Below, piece after piece: positions 43,172-51,513 of a stretch of 64,000 nucleotides of DNA. Within the stretch, counting starts at the first letter, position 1; each line of letters begins with the position of its first letter. Made by a program: the position numbers and the translations under genes. The stretch comes from Sphingomonas immobilis. GTDB taxonomy: Bacteria > Pseudomonadota > Alphaproteobacteria > Sphingomonadales > Sphingomonadaceae. The notes beneath the pieces were generated by a model that was not told where the DNA came from, ran no database searches, and saw only the letters and a program-made list of their open reading frames with translations. The stretch covers positions 62,001 through 126,000 of the forward strand of contig NZ_JAUQSZ010000011.1 in NCBI RefSeq assembly GCF_030580995.1. The letters are read 5' to 3'.

Positions 43172-43181
43172 GGCGAAGACC

Positions 43182-43670
43182 ATGAAGCAGCTGAGCCGCA
43201 TTTTTCTGGCAGCCGCAGTCATGGGCGTCCGTGCCTCGCCGGCATATGCCAGCCGTGATGCGGACCAAATGTGCCTCGGCTCCAATATCAGGCAGACGGT
43301 CAAGGAGCTGATCGACACATGGTCGCAAGGATATGCGTTTGCGAAAGTGATTATCGGGACGGATGCCCGATTCGGCTCGGTCCCTGAGCCAGTCGTCAAG
43401 GACGAAGGGACCGACTATGTCGTGTGTCACGCCTCATACAATCTGGTCCGCGTGGAGCGCGGCAATGCCTATCGTGTGCGCCTGACCGGCTTCGATTTCC
43501 GGGTCACCCGCGTCAGCGAGGGGTATCGCGTCACCCTGACGGACCTGCCGGTGACCGTCGACACAGATGAGGAAGCTGCGGCGTTGATCGCGCGCTTCAC
43601 GGTCAACGACCGACCCTATGCCGAGATATTAGCCAAGAACCGTGCCCGCCTAGTAAAGCCCGGCAACTGA
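43182..43670 (+). CDS. Exported protein, unknown
   Basis: 162 residues from ATG at 43182; the upstream in-frame ATG at 43143 would bury the signal peptide (MKQLSRIFLAAAVMGVRASPAYA). The mature part has two Cys (QMCLGS and VVCHAS). It begins 10 bp after the previous gene, so it is probably co-transcribed. Function unknown. Confidence 0.65.
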   Translation: MKQLSRIFLAAAVMGVRASPAYASRDADQMCLGSNIRQTVKELIDTWSQGYAFAKVIIGTDARFGSVPEPVVKDEGTDYVVCHASYNLVRVERGNAYRVRLTGFDFRVTRVSEGYRVTLTDLPVTVDTDEEAAALIARFTVNDRPYAEILAKNRARLVKPGN

Positions 43671-43768
43671 CATGGCTAACTTCGATCAGCGAGCGGCGCC
43701 GATACGGATGACCAAGGTGGCAAGACGATCCGCACGATCCCCGGAGTTTTGATAAGGAGCAGTCGATC

Positions 43769-44386
43769 ATGCTGAGCGCGCGTCGATCAGCGGCCTACGA
43801 GCGCACCAAGTCCTTCCTATTCAAAGGCCTCTTGGTGTTCGGCTGCGTCATGAACTTGTGGGTGTTGGTATTGGTGGCGTTTAACGGCTCGAAGGCACCC
43901 GAACGTATGGTCTGTTCGTACGCGCGCACGCAAAAATTGCTGACGGGCTACACGCCGTGGGACACGTGTGATGGGCGCGGATCCAATTCATCTCCCCTTC
44001 TAGCCGTGACACCCCAGTGGTTGGCCGGCACTTGGTTGAGCGCGCGGAAAGGTGGCGAGGACGGCAAGACACCGTGCACCGAATATGCGGCGCCTGCGAT
44101 TTTTCGAAGGAACGGTGACCTTGCGCAGGTGATGAAACTCGCGGCGGATGGCGCCTATCGTTCTGCGATGCGGTACAAAACTCCTAGCGGTGCAATCCAT
44201 CAAACCGACTACCACGGCCGCTGGTCCCTCGAGGGCGACCAGCTGACGCAAAGCGAAGTCGAGGCCCGGGACGCGTTCCGAACTACGAGTGCTTCGAGCA
44301 CGCTCACCGCAGCCCGGCTCGGGGACAACGTCTTGACGCTCGACAACACCGGCGGATCACAACGATGGGTGCGCTGCACTCTATAA
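43769..44386 (+). CDS. Membrane-anchored protein, unknown
   Basis: 205 residues with one N-terminal transmembrane helix (LLVFGCVMNLWVLVLVAF). The outer part has WLAGTWLSARKG and HGRWSLEGDQLTQSEVEA, a lipocalin-like pair of strands. AAGGAGCAG precedes the ATG. No assigned family. Confidence 0.65.
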   Translation: MLSARRSAAYERTKSFLFKGLLVFGCVMNLWVLVLVAFNGSKAPERMVCSYARTQKLLTGYTPWDTCDGRGSNSSPLLAVTPQWLAGTWLSARKGGEDGKTPCTEYAAPAIFRRNGDLAQVMKLAADGAYRSAMRYKTPSGAIHQTDYHGRWSLEGDQLTQSEVEARDAFRTTSASSTLTAARLGDNVLTLDNTGGSQRWVRCTL

Positions 44387-44543
44387 GCCTGCCACCGACG
44401 TGCAGAATGCGCGCGTACATCAGCCCAGCGTGTCGGCAACCCCTCACAGGAATGCGCGACGTTGATAGGGCGCTTCATGCTCACTGCCGACCGCGCTCAC
44501 CTAGCGAAGTGCGATTACGACAAAGCCCTCACACCGACGCTCC

Positions 44544-45110
44544 TCAGGCAGCGGCGCTGTCCTCAAGCATCTTTTTCCTGAACCAGTCCTCACGAAAATT
44601 TGGATCATCTACCTTTGCCTCAATCTCGCTAATGGTGCCAGATTGATACAAAAAACCGACTAGATACTCAGGAGGGACTTCATGCCTCTCGGCGTACAAT
44701 AGCTGCTTCGCAAAGCGCGACACGTTCCATTTGGTAATGGAATAATTTCCAAAATGTATATGCTTCGATAATCCGAACATAACGTGATGAAAGTGATTGT
44801 CATCGAATCTTGTTCGTATCGTTCTTCCTTCGTCCCTGTCATCAGAAATGGCCGCTTCAATCCAGTTGAACTTGGATGTAGCGCGATGCTGGAGCACAAA
44901 TTCATATGCCATTCGCTTAACGACTGAGTGCGACGCTTCAAAAGGCGTGAGCTTCGTTTCTAAGAAACGGAGCTCGGTTGCTTTCACCGCTGCAAACACG
45001 TCCTCCCTGAATGCAATCCATACTTTTGCGTAACGGTTTAACCTAAGATTTCGACTTTTGTGCTTGATAAGAGTCACGGCACGCCCCTTCGCTAGTTCGA
45101 CCTGACACAT
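44544..45110 (-). CDS. Hypothetical protein in the AT-richer module
   Basis: About 188 residues from ATG at 45110 (a TTG at 45131 is possible). Rich in Phe, His and Lys (FDDNHFHHVMFGLSKHIHFG); no membrane segment. Base composition is lower in GC than the rest of the window. No family recognised. Confidence 0.55.
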   Translation of the reverse strand: MCQVELAKGRAVTLIKHKSRNLRLNRYAKVWIAFREDVFAAVKATELRFLETKLTPFEASHSVVKRMAYEFVLQHRATSKFNWIEAAISDDRDEGRTIRTRFDDNHFHHVMFGLSKHIHFGNYSITKWNVSRFAKQLLYAERHEVPPEYLVGFLYQSGTISEIEAKVDDPNFREDWFRKKMLEDSAAA

Positions 45111-45347
45111 CGAAGCGAATCGACACCCCAAGCATTGTTAGGTTCGCATTCTAGAATAATGACTAGTAGTCAGTTGCGTGGTCATGCAACCTAATTTCTG
45201 ACTCGATGTGACATGGCCCCTGCGGATGATCAGGCGGGTACTTTCTGCACTTTTGAGGTTGCAGGATCAAGCAACCTAGTTTGAGCCTATTTAGCGGTGT
45301 TACTCATCTCCCTGCAGCCAATCTTGGCCTGCAACATGGAGAAGAGC
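45111..45347. promoter_or_regulatory. Repeat-bearing leader of the HTH-Rep module
   Basis: GCAACCTAATTT (45186-45197) and GCAACCTAGTTT (45271-45282) are direct repeats; the second is also the right half of GGTTGC-N8-GCAACC (45257-45276). These look like binding sites for the small HTH protein or iterons for the Rep that follows. Confidence 0.4.
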
Positions 45348-45572
45348 ATGGAGTTTTCAGAACCAATCCTCATTAGCGTACGAAATGCCTGCATGCTGCT
45401 CGGCATAGGACGAACAAAACTGTTTGCCTTGCTCAATGAACAAGCTCTTGAGCGAAAGAAAATCGGCAGAAAAACCTTGATAACGTTGCAGAGCGTCCGC
45501 ACTCTGGCCGATAAAGGGCAAAACTGTCTTCGTATTAAAATAATCGTAGACCGTCCGACCGCTAAATCGTGA
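45348..45572 (+). CDS. Small helix-turn-helix (AlpA/excisionase-like) protein
   Basis: 74 residues from ATG at 45348 with GGAG ten bases before. ISVRNACMLLGIGRTKLFALL and KIGRKTLITLQSV match the winged helix of AlpA/excisionase-type DNA binders. It precedes the Rep-like gene, as often in mobile elements, where it controls excision or replication. Confidence 0.72.
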   Translation: MEFSEPILISVRNACMLLGIGRTKLFALLNEQALERKKIGRKTLITLQSVRTLADKGQNCLRIKIIVDRPTAKS

Positions 45573-45707
45573 GGTGACGCGGCAGCAAGCCTAGCTTGAC
45601 TGTCGTAGTGTTCACTACACGAACCTGTACCAACCAAAGACCAGACATTCAGAGGCTCTAGGCTTCTGAACATGATAATCTGCGTCATACTAACATAGAA
45701 AGTTTTT
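45573..45707. other. Hairpin-rich spacer before the Rep-like gene
   Basis: GTAGTG-TT-CACTAC (45605-45618) and TTCAGA (45648-45653)/TCTGAA (45665-45670) are two inverted repeats within 70 bp, immediately upstream of the Rep-like gene. A possible double-strand origin or operator. Confidence 0.35.
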
Positions 45708-46841
45708 ATGAATCGTAATACCATATCTCGTAAAAAGAAGACCATTGGTCAAAAGCGTGCAAGTCTTCTTGCTCGTAGTATCCGTAACCGTAGAACCCCG
45801 GCAAGGCGCAAACCGCCTAAGCCCACCCCTCGCCTCTACGACGCTCCCGAGCTCAACGTGACCAACTGGCCAGAGCCCAAAGATAAGTTTTCAAAGGGCT
45901 TGTGGAGTTGCACCACCATCGAGGAGGTCGGGCAACTCCACGGTCTCTGGTTCAAAGCGTTCAACGGTAAGGCGATAAATTCCGTCGCTAAGCGTAAGAT
46001 ATCGAAGGAGACGCGCACAACGCTGAAGGCATTGCTTCAACAGGTTGGGGCAACGTCATCACCGACGCTCATCGGGGAAAGGTCGTGCAATACGGCGTGG
46101 GAAATGTTGCACGTGCATCTGTGCAACATCGTCACGCGCGATCCATCCGTTGAGGTAGCGTTGGTTACGTTCATCAGCGGTGATGGCGCGACCTCGCACT
46201 ACAAGACCGAGATTGACCTGTTTACCTCCCAGCAGACCGTACAGAAGACACTCCGTGCCATGTCTCCGAACTGGTTCGGGGTGACCGAGCTGGCGCTGTT
46301 CAACAGCCAGGGCTTCCCGGGCGGAGGTCAACTCGTGCAGCGTCACGAACACGCACTCATCTTCGGGAAGGGTGTTATAGCGCGAGCGAAGGTGGTGGCA
46401 GCGAGACACGAGAGCCGGTACAGCTCAAACTCGACGGGCGCCCCGGTGATAGATATCAAGGCCGTAACCACCGACGAGGTCAATCTGGCCCGCATCAGCG
46501 CGTACCTTTTCAAGCCGCCATACAAGTGCATGAACTGGAATCCCGGCAAGGATGGGAAGCGAGGGCACATGAATGGCAGCGAGAAAAGCGACCGTCTCAT
46601 CCGATACCTGCGTCTTGCTCAGTATCGCTGTATGATGGACTTCGAGCAGACCACGTTCGGCGGCGGTGAGGGCCTCCGCATCCGCAGCAGCATCATCGCC
46701 TTCTTGCGAGCCCTAGCCGTCAAGGACGCTGATGCGGGCAGGCGTGTTTTGCATCCCGATGCGGTCGCAACCTTCTGGGTCGACCTAACCAAAGAGCTTG
46801 GCGCCCCGTGGAACCTGCCCATCATCAAGACGCGACCCTGA
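45708..46841 (+). CDS. Putative HUH-type rolling-circle replication initiator
   Basis: 377 residues with a very basic N-terminus. Three motifs in order match rolling-circle Rep proteins: motif 1 strand VALVTFIS (about 150-157), motif 2 RHEHALIFG (H213 and H215, an HxH metal site), and motif 3 ISAYLFKPPYK (Y266, K269, with Y272/K273). These would nick DNA and link to its 5' end through the Tyr. I infer function from motifs; it could also be a relaxase-like or transposase-like HUH enzyme. Confidence 0.6.
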   Translation: MNRNTISRKKKTIGQKRASLLARSIRNRRTPARRKPPKPTPRLYDAPELNVTNWPEPKDKFSKGLWSCTTIEEVGQLHGLWFKAFNGKAINSVAKRKISKETRTTLKALLQQVGATSSPTLIGERSCNTAWEMLHVHLCNIVTRDPSVEVALVTFISGDGATSHYKTEIDLFTSQQTVQKTLRAMSPNWFGVTELALFNSQGFPGGGQLVQRHEHALIFGKGVIARAKVVAARHESRYSSNSTGAPVIDIKAVTTDEVNLARISAYLFKPPYKCMNWNPGKDGKRGHMNGSEKSDRLIRYLRLAQYRCMMDFEQTTFGGGEGLRIRSSIIAFLRALAVKDADAGRRVLHPDAVATFWVDLTKELGAPWNLPIIKTRP

Positions 46842-46851
46842 ACCTCGACGG

Positions 46852-46880
46852 TCTGGTGCGGGATTTTCTCCCGCACCAGA
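46852..46880. terminator. Perfect 12-bp hairpin between convergent genes
   Basis: TCTGGTGCGGGA (46852-46863), loop TTTTC, then TCCCGCACCAGA (46869-46880). It lies 10 bp after the Rep-like stop and before the 3' end of the nuclease gene. There is no long T-run; it is likely a bidirectional terminator or transcript-end stabiliser. Confidence 0.6.
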
Positions 46881-47001
46881 TTGGCGACTGTAGCAACGAC
46901 TTCAATGCGCCTCGAGTCTCGTCGTCAAGTGTAGTGCGAGCGTAACCGTCAAGCGTAACACGTCGAGCGCGTACGCCAAGGCCTGACGGCAGCGGCTCAG
47001 G

Positions 47002-48132
47002 TCAGTCAAATCGGTATAGCGTGACGCCCTCAGTTGCATCCTCAAGGCTCTGACCGACCGCACGTCGTGCGGCGGCACCATTAGGGTCAACAGTTCTCGC
47101 CGGCTCTGACCGTAAGCCATCGATCAGCAACTCGTGCACAGCATGGCCATCCGCATCTGCGCTATCAAAAAACTCGGCCAGCACCCGCCTGCCCACCATC
47201 TCGAGTTTCAGAATGGCGTGCCCCTTTGCCGGCATTGCTTCGATCTTGTATGTATTGGCGGCATCTGGACGTCGTTTAGGGAAGGTGGGGCTAATCTGAC
47301 GCTCCGCGCGGGTATGCCGATCGATCACGGTGAACGGTCCGTCCAAGTTGACCTCGCCCAGTCGGCGTCTGACTTCCCGTGCCACCGCAAGCGGGATCTG
47401 GCCTTGAGTTCCACGAGCCAAGCGAAGCTTAACGAATACTCGGTTCCAGTCCCCAACCGGTGTCTCCGGGCGCGGTTCGATTGACCTTGGGACAGGCACT
47501 CTTGCCGGAATGCGACGTCGGATTGGCTGACGCGAACCAAAGAGTTTGTCTGCGGCGGCGCGGGCGGGGCCTAAATTGCCCGCCTTGCCTCTGAGCCGCG
47601 CTTCTGATTCAATGTAACCGGCTCGTGCGAGTTGATCGAGAAGGTTTTCATCCAACCGCCTCGCAAGGCCGTCTGCGGGGTCACGCAGCTGCCGCATATA
47701 CGCCTTCAGTGAACGCTCGAGCGGACCTCCTGCTTCCTCGACGAGCAGCGCGGATAGTTCCTCGTTCTGCGATAACCCTGCACCAGTGAGATTGTTGGAG
47801 CCGACAAGAACGCGGCACTCTTCCCCCGCACGAAAGCCATAGAGCTTCGGATGAAAAATCGGCGTCGCCTCGTTGTGTCGGACGTAAACACGCACGTCGC
47901 CCTCAAGAGCCAAAAGCATAGCCAAGCCCTCTCGTGACGTGTTCTCCCGATCGATGCCCGCTACGAGCCTCAGGCGTCCACCGCGATCAAGCATGTCCGT
48001 GAGACTGTCCCACAACAAGCCGACGCCCGACGCTCTCACCCACGCAGTGGCCACGTAACTGCAAGCCGCGGCACCGAACTCGCGTGTCAACGTGTCGAGA
48101 AACGGACGGCCGTACAGCTGAGGAATGAGCAT
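47002..48132 (-). CDS. PLD-family nuclease, NgoFVII/BfiI restriction-endonuclease type
   Basis: 376 residues from ATG at 48132 behind GGGGG. The N-terminal PLD domain has one active-site motif, FHPKLYGF (H94, K96) followed by GSNNLTGAGL (N113), as in BfiI and NgoFVII, where two chains make one active site. The C-terminal ~140 residues (from VFVKLRLARG) should be the B3-like DNA-recognition domain of that family; it also occurs at the end of the protein at 52347. It is divergent from an RHH-two-methyltransferase operon. Predicted to cut unmodified DNA at a specific site. Confidence 0.82.
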   Translation of the reverse strand: MLIPQLYGRPFLDTLTREFGAAACSYVATAWVRASGVGLLWDSLTDMLDRGGRLRLVAGIDRENTSREGLAMLLALEGDVRVYVRHNEATPIFHPKLYGFRAGEECRVLVGSNNLTGAGLSQNEELSALLVEEAGGPLERSLKAYMRQLRDPADGLARRLDENLLDQLARAGYIESEARLRGKAGNLGPARAAADKLFGSRQPIRRRIPARVPVPRSIEPRPETPVGDWNRVFVKLRLARGTQGQIPLAVAREVRRRLGEVNLDGPFTVIDRHTRAERQISPTFPKRRPDAANTYKIEAMPAKGHAILKLEMVGRRVLAEFFDSADADGHAVHELLIDGLRSEPARTVDPNGAAARRAVGQSLEDATEGVTLYRFD

Positions 48133-48179
48133 TGACCGAACCCCCAAAAAGTATCAGAACAAAAGATGAACGGTATTGA

Positions 48180-48222
48180 CACCTCATCTTGAGTCCTACA
48201 TCGTCCACCTCATGATGAGGTG
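48180..48222. promoter_or_regulatory. Operator and promoter of the R-M locus
   Basis: CACCTCATGATGAGGTG (48206-48222) is a perfect 8-1-8 palindrome lying on the RHH start codon itself. A third half-site CACCTCAT (48180-48187) overlaps a TTGACA -35 element (48176-48181). The layout, like the C-boxes of R-M controllers, predicts autorepression at low threshold and delayed or balanced nuclease expression. Confidence 0.6.
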
Positions 48223-48595
48223 TGAAGTGCAAATCGAAGAGAGGGCTGAGAAGCTCGCCGTACATGCGTACGTGCAAGCAGACTGCCATCTCCGTTTTGA
48301 GGCGTACCTGAAGGAGATCGGCCTGACGAGCGGCTCAGCTCTTTTGACCCTGCTCATCCTGCGCGAGATTGAAATTCGACTACTCCAGCCCAATGTGCCA
48401 TCGTCCCCGACACATGCGGCGCGCTCAAAAAAAGTGTCGGCCTATGTTCAGGCTGATCACGCCGAGCGGTTCCGCGCCCACGTTGATGCGCTTGGACGCT
48501 CCAATTCAGATTGTGCCGCCGAGCTGATAGCGCGCGAGTTGAACGAGCGGTGGCTGAAGGTGTCGCTGATTGCAGCGCCCGAGAGCCGACCATGA
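48212..48595 (+). CDS. Tandem ribbon-helix-helix protein, probable R-M controller
   Basis: 127 residues (ATG at 48212 or 48215). Two repeats of an RHH-like unit are visible: AYVQADCHLRFEAYLKEIGL then SGSALLTLLILREIEIR, and AYVQADHAERFRAHVDALGR then SNSDCAAELIARELNERWL. Each would provide the strand and two helices that normally come from separate subunits, so one chain is a built-in dimer. The stop overlaps the methyltransferase start (ATGA). The palindrome on its start codon is the likely target. Confidence 0.72.
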   Translation: MMRCEVQIEERAEKLAVHAYVQADCHLRFEAYLKEIGLTSGSALLTLLILREIEIRLLQPNVPSSPTHAARSKKVSAYVQADHAERFRAHVDALGRSNSDCAAELIARELNERWLKVSLIAAPESRP

Positions 48596-50496
48596 CGGCG
48601 GTAAGGTCAGCTTCGCCTAGGGCGGGGCGGTCCTTGGAAGGATTGGTCGCGCCTCTGCGCGAGCATGTCCTCGCTGCAGTTGGTGTCGCACGGAAACTAA
48701 AGCTCGGCGGCGACTGGCTTGAGGCCGCGTCTAGGCACGACAGCATCCGGGCAGAACTGGAGGGTAGGGTTGCATGGGCGGCGGTAGCCGTCACCCTCGT
48801 AGATATGATCCGCACGGGGCTTCCGGCCGACGGCGCCCGCGCCGGTGCTTGGTTCGGGCTCGGCGCCTCCGTGGGGTGGTCGGCCCTCGACAGCTCTTTG
48901 AGGTCGCTCCCCAGCGATGCGCATCTGTTGGAGCTTCTCCCGTATCTTCTCGACACTTACGGGCGGACCACACGGCTCAATGTCATGCGCGACATTACGC
49001 TCTCCACAAGTCGGGAAGAGCGCAAGAAGGTCGGGTCCTTCTATACGCCCGCCGATGTTGCCGACTTCATGGTAGGGGCAATCGAAGCACCTGCTGGCTC
49101 CGACCTAGGTGAGTGGTGGCTCGATCCTGCGGTCGGAAGCGGCGTCTTCCTCGCTGCCGCCCTGCGGCGGTATCACGGGAGTGGACGGGTAGCGTTCGCA
49201 AAGTCGAGGCTCACCGGGTGTGACATCTCACCTCAAGCTTGCGATTTTGCCGCCTTTGCGCTGCTCGCCGAGATTGCGACCGAAACCCAAGATCCGTTGG
49301 GTACTTGGGCAGCCATTCGAGGGAACTTGCTGGCAGTTGACACGCCCTCTTCTGCCCGCGCCGGCGACCTCCGCGCGCGACTGGCCCCCGGAACGGGCCC
49401 CCTTCGTTTGATTTGCAACCCGCCTTATGCGACCGGCGGCGTAGTGCCCATGGCCGATGGTCGGCCGACTACTTCGCTGTATCTACCTTTCCTTGAGATG
49501 AGTTGGACGGTTGCGAATTCCTCAGATGACGCTGCCGCTATGGTCGTGCCACTCGCACTGGGCGCAAACCGCTCCGCCGACCACCGGCGCTGCCGCTCTG
49601 CCATGTCCACCCGCGGTGGCGAATGGACCCTCCTGTTCTTCGATCGACAACCTCACGCTCTTTTCGGGGAAGAAGCTAAGACTCGGGCGACGATCGCGAT
49701 AAGGCGACCAGGGCCCACGCCTTCCTCTATTCGCACAAGCCGTCTCCTGAAGTGGACGAGCCGGCAGCGCACCACGATTTTCTCAGAGTCACGGGCTGCG
49801 GAAATGGGTCAGGCACCTATCGCGCGCCTTGTGCCAAAGCTTGGATCGGCGGCGGAAGTCGTACTTTACGGCGCGCTGGAAACTCACCGCCTCCGATCGG
49901 GAGCCCGCCCTGAGCCGAGCAAGGCCGCAGCGTCAGAGATCGTGGGAACTGCGTTGAGCGCAGACGTGTTTGTCGCCGGCACAGCCTACAACTTTCTGAA
50001 CGTGTTCCGAAACTATCCTGCCCAGCTGAGCTGGCGCGGAACGCTAAGTGCCAGCGGTATAAACCGGCTTCGTTGTTCATCAGCGAATGAGGCTGACGTC
50101 GTCACAGCGATACTGTCGTCGCGAATGGCCTATTGGCTCTGGCACGTCGAGTGCGACGGCTTTCACGTCCCGGCTTGGTTCCTTTCAGAACTTCCGTTGC
50201 TGAACATACGGGTTCCAGAGAATTTGGCGAACCAGCTCGCGGATCTCGGGAGATTAGCTTGGGCGGGCTTGCAGCGAGATATGATCTGCAGCACCAATCG
50301 CGACCGCCTGACGTTCGCGTTCCGACCGACAGAGATCGGCGACGTTCGAAGCGCAATCGACATGTTGCTCGCCGACCTAATCGGTGCAGATCCTGACACA
50401 GCAGCAATGCTGCGAGATTTCGAACGACGAGTGGTATCGATCGACGGCTCGGTCCGACTCACAAGAAATAGTAGAGATAAGGGAGTCGAGGAATGA
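48592..50496 (+). CDS. N6-adenine DNA methyltransferase (gamma class, Eco57I/TaqI-like)
   Basis: 634 residues from the overlapping ATG. Motif X is GSFYTP (148-153), motif I is DPAVGSGVFL (178-187) and motif IV is NPPY (276-279), giving the X-I-IV order of gamma-class N6A enzymes. The N-terminal helical ~130 residues and the C-terminal ~250 residues (target recognition, with AYWLWHVECDGFHVPAWF) complete a Type II or IIG-sized methylase. It would protect one strand of the site. Confidence 0.88.
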   Translation: MTAVRSASPRAGRSLEGLVAPLREHVLAAVGVARKLKLGGDWLEAASRHDSIRAELEGRVAWAAVAVTLVDMIRTGLPADGARAGAWFGLGASVGWSALDSSLRSLPSDAHLLELLPYLLDTYGRTTRLNVMRDITLSTSREERKKVGSFYTPADVADFMVGAIEAPAGSDLGEWWLDPAVGSGVFLAAALRRYHGSGRVAFAKSRLTGCDISPQACDFAAFALLAEIATETQDPLGTWAAIRGNLLAVDTPSSARAGDLRARLAPGTGPLRLICNPPYATGGVVPMADGRPTTSLYLPFLEMSWTVANSSDDAAAMVVPLALGANRSADHRRCRSAMSTRGGEWTLLFFDRQPHALFGEEAKTRATIAIRRPGPTPSSIRTSRLLKWTSRQRTTIFSESRAAEMGQAPIARLVPKLGSAAEVVLYGALETHRLRSGARPEPSKAAASEIVGTALSADVFVAGTAYNFLNVFRNYPAQLSWRGTLSASGINRLRCSSANEADVVTAILSSRMAYWLWHVECDGFHVPAWFLSELPLLNIRVPENLANQLADLGRLAWAGLQRDMICSTNRDRLTFAFRPTEIGDVRSAIDMLLADLIGADPDTAAMLRDFERRVVSIDGSVRLTRNSRDKGVEE

Positions 50497-51359
50497 AGCC
50501 CAGCGCAGAAGTGAAAGCGCTCAGCGTGCTGACTAAGGACGAATGGCGCGAATACACTAAGACGGTGTGGAGCATTGCCAATGTTAGTCATGCACTTCAC
50601 CCCGCAACCTTCCCAACTGAGATCCCCAAGCGCCTTACCAAGCTGTTTAGCTTCTGGGGTGAGACAGTGCTCGACCCATTCGGCGGGGTCGGCACAACGG
50701 CGGTCGCGGCAATTCGCGAGGGCCGCCGCTCCATCTGCATCGACCAGAACCCGACATTCGTCAAAGAGATGAAGTCTAGGATCAAGAGTGAACAATTAAA
50801 CCTGGATGCGTTTGAGGGGCGCCAAGGCGACGCGCGTGATCTATCCGGGATCAAAGACGGCAGCATCGACTTGATCGTCACCAGCCCTCCTTATTGGGAC
50901 AAGGCAAACTACGGTGGTCGGAACTCCGATATCGGCACGGCGGGCAGCTATGTGGAATTTCTTGATGAACTCCGCCGGGTTTTTCAGGAGTGCTATCGAG
51001 TGCTTCGTCCGGGGCGGAAACTTTGTGTCGTTACCGCGAACGTCAATCAGATGACGGACCACGGCCTGCTGACGTTCCCGCTTAGTACCGACATCGGTGT
51101 GATGCTTCGCGATATCGGTTTAGTGATGATCAACGAGATTATTTGGTCGAAAGACGGGACCGGAGGTCGGTGGGGATCAGCAAACGGCCAAAGACCAATA
51201 TTTGGCAGCTATCCTTATCCGCCAAACTTTCTCTTCAAGAATGTACACGAATACGTGATTATATTTGCCAAGCCCAGTTTGACGCGATCAAAAGGCGCGA
51301 AGGTTCGTCTGTACAATGATGTCATGGGTGTGCCGCCTTCAGTGCTTGCAGCCGAGTGA
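50493..51359 (+). CDS. Second DNA methyltransferase (N4C/N6A type)
   Basis: 288 residues, overlapping the first methylase by four bases. LDPFGGVGTTAVAA (about 60-73) is motif I and SPPYWDKANYGG (131-142) is motif IV; Ser in place of Asn/Asp is typical of N4-cytosine enzymes. FKNVHEYVIIFAK closes the fold. Two methylases of different class suggest that the recognition site is asymmetric, as in BfiI-type systems. A run of ten G follows (51375-51384). Confidence 0.87.
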   Translation: MKPSAEVKALSVLTKDEWREYTKTVWSIANVSHALHPATFPTEIPKRLTKLFSFWGETVLDPFGGVGTTAVAAIREGRRSICIDQNPTFVKEMKSRIKSEQLNLDAFEGRQGDARDLSGIKDGSIDLIVTSPPYWDKANYGGRNSDIGTAGSYVEFLDELRRVFQECYRVLRPGRKLCVVTANVNQMTDHGLLTFPLSTDIGVMLRDIGLVMINEIIWSKDGTGGRWGSANGQRPIFGSYPYPPNFLFKNVHEYVIIFAKPSLTRSKGAKVRLYNDVMGVPPSVLAAE

Positions 51360-51513
51360 ACGCAGGCGAAGCGCGGGGGGGGGGCGCATACGGCTGTTCC
51401 TTCAAACGGGCGGCACAGCGGTGCCAGTCGTTCTGGTAACGTTGACTCGAAGACGCTAGCCTTATGACGTGCGATAAAGATCGCCGACTGCTCAAACCGG
51501 AGTGATTCTTCGT

